Shown: in pieces, positions 33,114 through 40,040 of the stretch
Layout of the letters: each line of letters begins with the position of its first letter
How positions within the stretch are numbered: position 1 is the first letter of the stretch
DNA from: Rahnella laticis
Lineage (GTDB): Bacteria; Pseudomonadota; Gammaproteobacteria; Enterobacterales; Enterobacteriaceae
NCBI RefSeq assembly: GCF_015644585.1
Contig: NZ_JADOBI010000014.1
Location: forward strand, 1-64,000
Length of the DNA stretch: 64,000 nt
Direction: 5' to 3'
Translations under genes and position numbers: made by a program
The notes under the pieces: model-generated
The model's database searches: none
What the model was told of the DNA's origin: nothing
Seen by the model: only the letters and a program-made list of their open reading frames with translations

Positions 33114-33977
33114 TTACGGCTCCAGACTCTTAAACTGGCTGCGATACTGGCGGCGATATTCGGAAGGGGAACGTTCGGTGCTTTTCTTAAACTGGCGGCA
33201 AAAATAGTTGCTGTCGATATATCCGCAGGCATGGGCGACTTCTTTCACTTTCATGTCATACCCTTTCAGCAGATTTTTTGCCTGCTCCAGCCGCACATAG
33301 TTCAGATATTCGTTCAGCCCAATCCCGCCGCTTTTCTGAAACAGATGTGACAGATAATTCGGTGAAATATAAAACGCCTTGGCGACGGAATCCCGCGTGA
33401 GCGGTTCGCGGTAATGCTCTTCGATATGCTGGCGTATCGCGCCGAAAAGCGCCTGACTGCGTGATGCGGTATGCGCCGATGAACCGAATAAATCCAGCGC
33501 GTGGCTCAGTAATCCTTTTACCAGGAACCGCGCCGTCCGCTGATCCGCCCGGTGCCAAGCCAGTTCATTGAGCGCCTGCAACATAAAAGCGCCCACGCGC
33601 GGCCCGCGCCTGCCGGTATTGCCTTTTTCACGTGAATCAAACTGCTTGCCGTCCCAGCCGAGCAGGCTGAAACCCAGCTGCTGTTTGCCAAATAACAGGC
33701 TCAGCGTGCGAACCGGCGTTTGCCACTGCGGACTGTTCCAGCCTTTTGCGGGCACGAATAACGCATCTCCCGCCTGCATCCGGACAACCTGACTCACGCC
33801 CTGCTCATTTTCCCATTCCATCCTCTGATCCCCTTCAAGGATGAGCTCCAGACGCGGAAAACCTACCTGATACGCCAGCTCCGGCACCGGATGCTGGGCA
33901 CCGGCAAAAAAGACCTGCCGGACGCCTTCGGGTTGCTCAAGTACCGGAGATAAAACGGAAAAAAGAGGGTGCGTCAT
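33114..33977 (-). CDS. yijO: AraC-family transcriptional regulator YijO
   Basis: The protein has an N-terminal cupin-like sensing domain (residues about 1-150) and a C-terminal AraC/XylS double helix-turn-helix. The DNA-binding part contains SVAKAFYISPNYLSHLFQK and VKEVAHACGYIDSNYFCRQFKK. It is very similar to E. coli YijO, which also adjoins the frw/pfl cluster, so it probably controls that cluster. The start at 33977 (MTHPLFSVLSP) is chosen by similarity; it has only a distant AGG, and a GTG at 34004 is an alternative. It is convergent with frwD, 18 bp apart. Confidence 0.88.
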   Translation of the reverse strand: MTHPLFSVLSPVLEQPEGVRQVFFAGAQHPVPELAYQVGFPRLELILEGDQRMEWENEQGVSQVVRMQAGDALFVPAKGWNSPQWQTPVRTLSLLFGKQQLGFSLLGWDGKQFDSREKGNTGRRGPRVGAFMLQALNELAWHRADQRTARFLVKGLLSHALDLFGSSAHTASRSQALFGAIRQHIEEHYREPLTRDSVAKAFYISPNYLSHLFQKSGGIGLNEYLNYVRLEQAKNLLKGYDMKVKEVAHACGYIDSNYFCRQFKKSTERSPSEYRRQYRSQFKSLEP

Positions 33978-34110
33978 GTTCAGGTTACCTGTCAGCGGAA
34001 TCACGTCATCATAACTAACCTGCGGCGCAGACAGAAAAGGAAGTCACAAATTTGGGAGGAGTACCGGGAAATCCGGCCTGCCGGTGAAGCAGCGGGCCGG
34101 AAATATCAGC

Positions 34111-34875
34111 TTATGCCTGCGGAGGCTGTCCGTTGGACGCCGACAAACCGCCATCAACCGGCAGGTTTACGCCGGTCACGAAACGGGCGTCGTGGCTGGC
34201 AAGAAAGGCAATCACATCTGCGATTTCTTCCGGTTCCGCACCCCGTCCCAGTGGAATTCGTTCGGCAAATTTAGCCAGCAACGGCTTGTTGTCTTTAATT
34301 CCGGCCGCCATCTCCGTAAAGGTCAGTGACGGGCACACCGCGTTAACACGCACGCCGTCTTTACCGTGGTCCATCGCAATCGAGCGGGTAAAGTTCGTCA
34401 CGCCGCCTTTTGCCGCATTATAGAAACTCATTCCCCAGTCGCCGCCGGTACCGGAAACCGAGGAAATGTTGACGATATTTCCCTTACTTTTGATCAACGC
34501 AGGCATGAAGAAACGCGTGCAGTAAAAGACGCCGCTCAGATCAATGGCGATAATTTTCTGCCAGTCATCCAGACTCGCTTCGGTCGCTTTACCTTGTACA
34601 ACCACGCCAGCGCCGTTAACTAGCACATCAACACGCCCGAATTTGTCTTCGATCACCGCCGCCATCCGCTCGACATCCTGCGCGGAAGAAACGTCCGCCA
34701 GATGAATGTAATACTGCGTGCTGCTCAGCGTTTTGGCGACTTTCTCCAGTTTCTCTTTTGTTCTCCCCACCAGCACGACAATCGCGCCTTCCGAAGAAAA
34801 ACGTCGCGCCGATGCCGCGCCCATGCCAGAACCCGCGCCGGTCACGACAACCACTTTATCTGTAAATCGGTTCAT
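34111..34875 (-). CDS. Short-chain dehydrogenase/reductase
   Basis: This 254-aa classical SDR has the NAD(P) loop TGAGSGMGAA (residues 12-21), the NGAGV strand, NISSVSG with the catalytic Ser, and YNAAK with the catalytic Tyr-Lys. VVLVGRT after the second strand suggests NADP preference. The start has GGGAG about 6 bp upstream. It lies 133 bp upstream of yijO on the same strand, and the DUF2589 cassette begins on the other side. The substrate cannot be predicted; it may be a sugar or polyol oxidoreductase linked to the neighbouring PTS cluster. Confidence 0.88.
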   Translation of the reverse strand: MNRFTDKVVVVTGAGSGMGAASARRFSSEGAIVVLVGRTKEKLEKVAKTLSSTQYYIHLADVSSAQDVERMAAVIEDKFGRVDVLVNGAGVVVQGKATEASLDDWQKIIAIDLSGVFYCTRFFMPALIKSKGNIVNISSVSGTGGDWGMSFYNAAKGGVTNFTRSIAMDHGKDGVRVNAVCPSLTFTEMAAGIKDNKPLLAKFAERIPLGRGAEPEEIADVIAFLASHDARFVTGVNLPVDGGLSASNGQPPQA

Positions 34876-35174
34876 GTTCTCTCCCTGTTCAGATGAAGGA
34901 ATAAATCCGTGAAACAGGCTTTAAGCCTAGCGGAGAACCGCGCCCTTCGTGGATATCAGCTGCATTACTTCACCCGGATAGCACTACAGCCGCCGTATTA
35001 CGGGGGCTGAAAGAGACGTAACAAAGTGCGAATGAGGCGGATGGCAGATCCCCCTACCGGCCATTTATCTCCCGTTTCCAGCCAGCCAACGGATATTTTC
35101 ATGGCACACGTCGCCCTACTCTTTGTCTGCGGGTCCGCACCTCGTATCGCACTTATCCAACAGGAGTAAACATT
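34876..35174. other. Gene-free region before the DUF2589 cassette
   Basis: This 299-bp region separates the divergent SDR gene and the DUF2589 operon and presumably holds both promoters. No convincing -10/-35 pair, operator or RNA structure was seen. A good ribosome-binding site CAGGAG lies at its right end before the first DUF2589 gene. Confidence 0.5.
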
Positions 35175-35813
35175 ATGGATTCACAATTTATTGGTTCCGT
35201 CATCAATGCCCTGCCACTGGAAAACATGATTGGCGGGCCGTTGCAGGCCATGATCAAAGCGCAGGTTCAGGCCAGTAAAGCTTATGCCGACTTCCTGCTT
35301 TCGGTTTGTATTAAAGATGGCAAGGCAGAGGCCGTTCAGTTTGACTACGACGAAACGGTTGTCGATCAGGCTGGCGTCATCCAGGGGGTGGTCAAAAAGA
35401 CCATGCGCATTCCTCTGCTGGCGGCCATCACCCATCCGATTATTTGTATTGAAGAAGGTACGATTGACTTCGAACTTGAAGTGACTCAAAGCGAATCCAG
35501 CTCCAGCAGCGATGACGCCGAAGGCTCTTTCGAAGCCACTTTGGGCTGGGGGCCGGTCAAAGTAAAAGTCTCCGGGCGTGTTTCACATAAAGCCGAACAA
35601 ACCCGTAAATCCGATACCCGCGCCAAATACAGCATCCACACGCAGATCAAACGCCAGCAACCGCCGGAAGCACTGATGCGCGTGATCGACTTCCTGACGG
35701 ATGCCGCGACTAAACCTGCCGTTCTGCCAGCCGAAGCGAACAAAAAAGAGCTGGATGCTTTCACACCAACAGCAACATCCGCGGATAAAACCCCGGAAAA
35801 AGCACCAGCCTGA
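35175..35813 (+). CDS. DUF2589 domain protein 1
   Basis: This 212-aa protein is recognised as DUF2589-like; the family has no assigned function. There is no signal peptide or membrane helix. An N-terminal amphipathic helical region (residues 10-45, rich in Ala/Gln) leads to RIPLLAAITHP (78-88) and beta-rich segments. A Ser-rich loop (residues 105-112), GWGPVKVKVSGRVSH, the motif PPEALMRVIDF (163-173) and a disordered Ala/Thr/Lys tail follow. The same IPL..A..TP and PPE..MR.ID pattern occurs in the second protein of this family 70 bp downstream. It is the first gene of the putative export/lysis cassette. Confidence 0.8.
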   Translation: MDSQFIGSVINALPLENMIGGPLQAMIKAQVQASKAYADFLLSVCIKDGKAEAVQFDYDETVVDQAGVIQGVVKKTMRIPLLAAITHPIICIEEGTIDFELEVTQSESSSSSDDAEGSFEATLGWGPVKVKVSGRVSHKAEQTRKSDTRAKYSIHTQIKRQQPPEALMRVIDFLTDAATKPAVLPAEANKKELDAFTPTATSADKTPEKAPA

Positions 35814-35843
35814 TCATGCCGGTGTCTGACAACGTCTAATCCG

Positions 35844-35868
35844 AAGGCCGCCAGCGCGGGGCCTTTTT
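35844..35868 (+). terminator. Terminator-like hairpin between the two DUF2589 genes
   Basis: AAGGCC, an inner GC-rich stretch, and GGCCTT followed by TTT form a hairpin with a short U-tract between the first and second DUF2589 genes. It could partially end transcription and so make the first gene more abundant than the rest of the cassette. Confidence 0.6.
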
Positions 35869-35883
35869 AATCAGGAGCAGGTT

Positions 35884-36483
35884 ATGTCTTTAAAAAGCTG
35901 GCTACGGGGCGGGAAAACTACTGGCGAAACATCGTCGGGCGGAGCGGTTCCTCCTCCGGGGAATTCAGGCACGCCGCCTCCACCGTCACCGGGAGGGCTG
36001 ATGCCGGTATCGCTTGAAGAAGTTACCCGCGGTATGCAACAAGCGGCTAGCGCAGCCAACCAGCTGATTGCACATCAATATATGCAGGCGCTGGATCCGT
36101 ATTTTGAACATCTTGATGACGGTTCAGTCGTACCGCGCACGATGATTATGCAGATTGACGACAAGCATCATTTCGAGCTGCCTTTAGTCGCACTCTCCAC
36201 GCCGCGTGGGCTGATGCTGGAAAAAATGAAGGTTCATCTGACCATCCGTACCGATGGCGTTGAACAGTTGCCCATTGAAGGTGGCGAAGAAAACGTCAGT
36301 CGTTTTCACGTAAGTCTCTCGCCTGCCAGCAAAAATCAGGAAGGCCGTGACAGCCGTCATGTGGATATCGAGATGCAGTTTACCGTGCTCGAACCACCCG
36401 AAAGTGTCATGCGCCTGATTGATGAATACACCAACCGGGTTATCCCGAAACCTAACACGACAGAGGTATCTGCTGATGAGTGA
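35884..36483 (+). CDS. DUF2589 domain protein 2
   Basis: This 199-aa protein shares landmarks with the preceding DUF2589 protein: ELPLVALSTPRG (98-109) versus RIPLLAAITHP, and PPESVMRLIDEY (171-182) versus PPEALMRVIDFL, at similar spacing. It differs by a Gly/Pro-rich N-terminal linker (residues 15-40). No signal peptide or membrane helix is present. The end overlaps the muramidase start by 8 bp, suggesting translational coupling. Function is unknown; a structural or carrier role in the cassette is only inference. Confidence 0.78.
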   Translation: MSLKSWLRGGKTTGETSSGGAVPPPGNSGTPPPPSPGGLMPVSLEEVTRGMQQAASAANQLIAHQYMQALDPYFEHLDDGSVVPRTMIMQIDDKHHFELPLVALSTPRGLMLEKMKVHLTIRTDGVEQLPIEGGEENVSRFHVSLSPASKNQEGRDSRHVDIEMQFTVLEPPESVMRLIDEYTNRVIPKPNTTEVSADE

Positions 36484-36931
36484 GCCACGTTTATCTACCG
36501 GCGCAAAAGGGGTTGCGCTGATCAAAACTTTCGAGGGACTGCGTCTGGAAAAATATCAGGATGTTGTCGGTAAATGGACCATCGGTTATGGGCATCTTAT
36601 CCTGCCGGATGAATCTTTTTCTGCTGCAATCCCGGAAGCGCAGGCTGACGCGCTTTTGCGTCAGGATCTGGGTATCAGTGAGAAAGCAGTGAATCAGTAC
36701 GTCATTGTTCCGCTCACGCAGAATCAGTTTGATGCGCTGGTCTCTTTCACCTTCAATCTTGGCATCGGCAATTTGAAAAGCTCAACATTACTGAGAGTGC
36801 TGAATGCGCGTCAGTATCAGGATGCGGCTAATGAATTCCTGCGTTGGGATAAAGCGGGTGGGAAACAGGTTGCCGGATTAATCCGGCGTCGTACGGCAGA
36901 GCGCGCGTTATTCATCAGCCAGCCGGAATAA
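36476..36931 (+). CDS. GH24 muramidase (phage-type endolysin), no signal peptide
   Basis: This 151-aa T4-type lysozyme hydrolyses the peptidoglycan glycan backbone. The catalytic triad is complete as E-x8-D-x5-T: Glu20 (TFEGL), Asp29 (YQDVV) and Thr35 (KWTIGYGH). Later conserved parts are FDALVSFTFNLGIGNLKSST and EFLRWDKAGGKQVAGLIRRR. It has no signal peptide or signal-anchor, so it must reach the periplasm by a holin or other route. Two holin-like membrane proteins lie further down the same strand. The start at 36476 overlaps the previous gene by 8 bp; an earlier in-frame ATG lies inside that gene. Confidence 0.9.
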   Translation: MSEPRLSTGAKGVALIKTFEGLRLEKYQDVVGKWTIGYGHLILPDESFSAAIPEAQADALLRQDLGISEKAVNQYVIVPLTQNQFDALVSFTFNLGIGNLKSSTLLRVLNARQYQDAANEFLRWDKAGGKQVAGLIRRRTAERALFISQPE

Positions 36932-36991
36932 CGTGTTCACCGCCTTTCATTTTATATTCCCGAACATTCATGAATACAGGAAATAAACATT

Positions 36992-37495
36992 ATGACAATT
37001 CGCCGAAGTTATTTATCGGGATTATTCCCGCAACTGGTTTTTTTATCTTTTTTGGCTTTACTGACATCAACGGCGAATGCCGTCGATAAAATAAAGTGTG
37101 ATATCGCTGTTCATGATGCCAATCAGCAACTGGAAACGGATAATAACAAGACCATCAATGATGAAGCCAGCCTGGTAAAATTATTACGGACATTAAATAA
37201 GGATGACGTTTTGCCCGTGCAATATGTCACCACGGACTATGCCAAAAAACAGGGCTGGAGCGGAAATTCGCAGGATTCTCTTTGGAAAGTCTGGGTACTC
37301 AATAAGAAAGAGATTGGCGGAGACAGTGTTCAGATCCCGGAGCAGAAAAGTGGCGAAAAATGGTACAGCGCGGATCTGGAATCCGTCCGTGGATTACGCA
37401 GTGCAAAACGTCTTATTTATTCACCTCAAAGACAGGAGCGTTATTTAAGCACCAACGAAAACACATCCAGAGTTATTATTAAAGCCTGTATTTAA
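36992..37495 (+). CDS. Exported barnase-fold protein with missing catalytic residues
   Basis: This 167-aa protein has a Sec signal peptide (residues 1-30, ending STANA). The mature part follows the barnase/RNase N1 pattern: LPVQYVT, QGW, EIGGD, KWYSADLES, GLRSAKRLIYS. Against barnase, Asp54, Arg83 and Arg87 are kept as Asp111, Arg136 and Arg140. The general base Glu73 is Ser126, Lys27 is Thr81, and no His is present near the position of His102; the only His is residue 41. Cys36 and Cys166 could form a disulphide in the periplasm. It may therefore be a non-catalytic relative or use different chemistry. No barstar-like gene is adjacent. Base composition is A/T-richer than its neighbours. Confidence 0.7.
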   Translation: MTIRRSYLSGLFPQLVFLSFLALLTSTANAVDKIKCDIAVHDANQQLETDNNKTINDEASLVKLLRTLNKDDVLPVQYVTTDYAKKQGWSGNSQDSLWKVWVLNKKEIGGDSVQIPEQKSGEKWYSADLESVRGLRSAKRLIYSPQRQERYLSTNENTSRVIIKACI

Positions 37496-37564
37496 ACAGC
37501 ATTGAACGATAAATATCACACCTGAAGGTCCATTACTCATTTATATTCGTTGAGAGGTATCACC

Positions 37565-38137
37565 ATGTTTGAAACTTTTACGCTTCAGCAACCGGCAGGC
37601 AGCGATTCTTGTGGCGCATTTTCTCTGGCGGCATTAGTCAATGCCCGTAATCAGGGACTGCCCGTCAATACACCCACCGGTGCCACGGTATATAACGATA
37701 TTATTGCAAGACAGAATCCTCTTCCTCCCGGCTATCCGCTAATTTTTGCCCCGCCGGCACCGCGCTCGTTACCTTCAAGTCTCGTTCGTGTCGGTATCGC
37801 TCGTGGGTTTAACGATCAGGTGCAGGTTATGGTGAATAAACCGTTAATGCCCGTCGCCATGCATCCTTTAATTGGGCCGGAAACCACGCGGATTGGTAGC
37901 ACAGCAGCGGTTATAAGCAGCACCGCCAACCTTCAGGCTCTGGTTCAGGCCGCAGGTTATTACCTGGCGCTGGTGCTCGATGGCAATCACTGGATTGCGC
38001 TCGGGCGGAACGCACAAGGTTTTTACGCCTACGACCCTGCATCAAATTTCCACGGGGCCGTAAACCAGCCAGTCGGGAACCGGGTGACACTCAACGGCGT
38101 GCAGTATGACTTCTCAGGAATTGTAATCTGTTTCTGA
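37565..38137 (+). CDS. Putative papain/C39-like cysteine peptidase
   Basis: This 190-aa protein has the layout of a small papain-fold peptidase: Cys16 in GSDSCGAFSLAAL at the start of a helix, His142 in LDGNHWIALG, and Asp157 in YAYDPASN, in the order Cys-His-Asp. The middle is Pro-rich (residues 50-72). There is no signal peptide. The start at 37565 has AGAGG 8 bp upstream. It lies between the barnase-fold gene and the holin-like genes, so it may be cargo, a processing enzyme or an effector. The family assignment is from motif reading only. Confidence 0.55.
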   Translation: MFETFTLQQPAGSDSCGAFSLAALVNARNQGLPVNTPTGATVYNDIIARQNPLPPGYPLIFAPPAPRSLPSSLVRVGIARGFNDQVQVMVNKPLMPVAMHPLIGPETTRIGSTAAVISSTANLQALVQAAGYYLALVLDGNHWIALGRNAQGFYAYDPASNFHGAVNQPVGNRVTLNGVQYDFSGIVICF

Positions 38138-38197
38138 ACCGCGCTTCATTCTTCTTCAGTGCCACTCCGGTGGCACTGTCTTTCTAAGGAGTTCACT

Positions 38198-38656
38198 ATG
38201 GCAGCCGTCATGCTTGAATCCTCACAAAGTTTTCTTATCAGCCAGATCCTGGCTGCCTTTTCCGGTTTGTTTGGCGGACTGAGTATTTCTTTCTTCTGGC
38301 AGCCAAAAAAATTGCATCAGCACGGACGTTTTTCCGCCGGACTTATCATTTGCAGCATCAGTGTCGCGGCCACATTTACCCTCGGCGGTCTGGTATCGCG
38401 CTGGCTGGGGATGAACTTTGATCAGGCTGATAATGCCATGGGATTAGGCTATGGACTGGGTGTGATCAGTGTCGGAGTGATTGCCTGGCTGGCAAATTTT
38501 TTCAACCGCCGGGAAGACAGCGATATTCTCGAAGTCGCAGGAGAGCTGAAGCGAGTGGCTCGCGGGCTTCGCGCCAAAGGATCTCCGCCAGCAATTTCGA
38601 CAACAAAATCGACGCGCAGAAGAACCACCACCAGCAAACCATCACGAGGAGAATAG
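38198..38656 (+). CDS. Holin-like membrane protein 1 with basic C-terminal tail
   Basis: This 152-aa protein has three predicted membrane helices (about residues 11-34, 45-67 and 80-101). A short charged helix and a Lys/Arg/Thr/Ser tail follow (KSTRRRTTTSKPSR). Size, helix number and charged C terminus resemble class I phage holins, and a signal-less muramidase is encoded upstream. The start at 38198 has AAGGAG 7 bp upstream. The stop is one base before the next membrane gene. No holin family can be named from sequence alone. Confidence 0.6.
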   Translation: MAAVMLESSQSFLISQILAAFSGLFGGLSISFFWQPKKLHQHGRFSAGLIICSISVAATFTLGGLVSRWLGMNFDQADNAMGLGYGLGVISVGVIAWLANFFNRREDSDILEVAGELKRVARGLRAKGSPPAISTTKSTRRRTTTSKPSRGE

Positions 38657-38657
38657 G

Positions 38658-39086
38658 ATGAGTCATTTAGAATGGCCGGGATTTTTCCTGCTAACCCTCC
38701 TCGATATGATGACAGCTGTGATGATTTTCTTCTGCGCACTCAATGAACGTATCCTGCTGATGTCAGTTTGGTACCGCGTTGGCCTGATTACTGCCGCGCT
38801 GGGTTTTGCCGCACAAGGCGCACTGAATTTGCCTTACCTGCTTTATGGCACGCAGCTTTATGCCAATGAAATTCCGTTTTGGGCTTTAAAGGATATGGGG
38901 ATTTCGATGGTCGCCACCCACTATTTTTGGCTGGTTCTGCGCGATAAGCGAAAGCTGGGTACGCCTTTGGAACAAGACCGGGCAGCGAAGGCCGATAAAT
39001 CGAGGAAAACGCGGGTGAGGAAAACATCGGTTCCCGCTGTGGCGCCAGCAGGCAGGAAGAGAACAACCACCAAAACTAAATCCTGA
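38658..39086 (+). CDS. Holin-like membrane protein 2 with basic C-terminal tail
   Basis: This 142-aa protein has three hydrophobic segments (about residues 7-29, 36-60 and 75-92). A strongly basic low-complexity tail of about 45 residues follows (KSRKTRVRKT, GRKRTTTKTK). It is preceded by GAGGAG and starts one base after the stop of membrane protein 1, so both are probably made together, perhaps as a holin/antiholin pair. The tails of both proteins look like nucleic-acid or polyanion binding segments. Function is otherwise unknown. Confidence 0.6.
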   Translation: MSHLEWPGFFLLTLLDMMTAVMIFFCALNERILLMSVWYRVGLITAALGFAAQGALNLPYLLYGTQLYANEIPFWALKDMGISMVATHYFWLVLRDKRKLGTPLEQDRAAKADKSRKTRVRKTSVPAVAPAGRKRTTTKTKS

Positions 39087-39093
39087 TTAACTT

Positions 39094-39125
39094 ATCAGAC
39101 GTTGCGGCAGTAACGTCTGATCCTT
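39094..39125. terminator. Terminator of the cassette
   Basis: ATCAGACGTT, an 8-nt loop, AACGTCTGAT, then CCTTTT forms a 10-bp perfect stem 8 bp after the last cassette gene. It marks the 3' end of the operon on the plus strand. Confidence 0.72.
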
Positions 39126-39217
39126 TTCAGCCACACTGAAGATGAATAATCCCTGGTGAAAAATAAACGCCTGATGGCGGATTCTATTTACTTATTGAAA
39201 CGGTTTTTTCAAAAAAA

Positions 39218-39823
39218 TTACTCGTCGGATGACATCATCATCGCAGCCTGTGTTCTGTTTTTCACATTAAGGCGACGATAAATAGATTCAAGATGGGATT
39301 TTACTGTTCCGGCACTAATATTAAGAAGACGACTAATTTGTTTATTTGATTCTCCGGCTGCAATAAGCCTTAACACTTCCCGCTGACGATCGCTTAATCT
39401 CGTTAATAATGCCTGTTCGCTATCCATATCCCACACACTTTCACTGTGCGGAATACAGACCATTCCGCAGCATGCCGTTTTTATTACCTGGAAAATAGTC
39501 TCCATTGACGCCTCTTTTGAAACGACTGCAACAGCATGATGCTCGAGGAAGCGCCGTAGCGAGTCTTTTCTTACCTTCATTAACATCACGATGATACGGA
39601 TATGGGGATATCGGGCAGCAATATCATCCAGCAAGATGAGCTGTGAACTATTCTCCATTCCTCCGTCAATCAGTATTACGGAAATAGGGGTCGCCGAAAG
39701 TATCTCCCAAATATTTTCACATTGATTGACGCCATTAACAGAGATGTCCGGCATTGTATTTTTAAGACCAGCCGTCAATCCCTGTATAAACAGCGGCAAC
39801 GGATCAACAATGAGTATGTTCAT
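39218..39823 (-). CDS. LuxR/NarL-family regulator with non-canonical receiver
   Basis: This 201-aa protein has a receiver-like N-terminal domain and a C-terminal LuxR helix-turn-helix (LSDRQREVLRLIAAGESNKQ, then NISAGTVKSHLESIYRRL). In the receiver, Asp53 (LIDGG) and Lys103 (VVSKEAS) are kept. The usual acidic pair after the first strand is Asp7-Pro8, and the Thr/Ser switch site is occupied by Met. No histidine kinase is nearby. It is convergent with the DUF2589 cassette and probably controls it. The start at 39823 has GGGAG about 9 bp upstream. Base composition is A/T-rich. An 18-bp palindrome lies upstream. Confidence 0.82.
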   Translation of the reverse strand: MNILIVDPLPLFIQGLTAGLKNTMPDISVNGVNQCENIWEILSATPISVILIDGGMENSSQLILLDDIAARYPHIRIIVMLMKVRKDSLRRFLEHHAVAVVSKEASMETIFQVIKTACCGMVCIPHSESVWDMDSEQALLTRLSDRQREVLRLIAAGESNKQISRLLNISAGTVKSHLESIYRRLNVKNRTQAAMMMSSDE

Positions 39824-39865
39824 TATAATGACTCCCATAACTTAGAAATTGCGTGTGTGTCGGAC

Positions 39866-39883
39866 CAGAGGAAAATTCCTCTG
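39866..39883. promoter_or_regulatory. Palindrome upstream of the LuxR-type regulator
   Basis: CAGAGGAA-AA-TTCCTCTG is a perfect 8-bp inverted repeat 43 bp before the regulator start. It is a candidate operator for autoregulation; no similar copy was found upstream of the first DUF2589 gene. Confidence 0.4.
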
Positions 39884-39982
39884 CTTAACGAGTATTGACG
39901 CAATAATTAAGAAAGGGAGACGTCATTCAGCCTATGACATCAGACCAACAGACAAAAGCAATACCCCATATTTCAGTGAGGG

Positions 39983-40012
39983 AAATAAAAAAAAGGGGCA
40001 CCTGAGTGCCCC
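39983..40012 (-). terminator. metE terminator
   Basis: On the minus strand GGGGCAC, loop TCAG, GTGCCCC is followed by an eight-T run. It lies 28 bp after the metE stop. Confidence 0.9.
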
Positions 40013-40040
40013 AAAACGTTTCAGCAACAACACAACGTAA

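Noticed and set aside
35175-39838. Reading the cassette as a prophage remnant
   Set aside because: Only the muramidase and membrane proteins resemble phage lysis genes; no integrase, structural, replication or attachment-site sequence was seen. It remains possible that the lysis genes have a phage origin.
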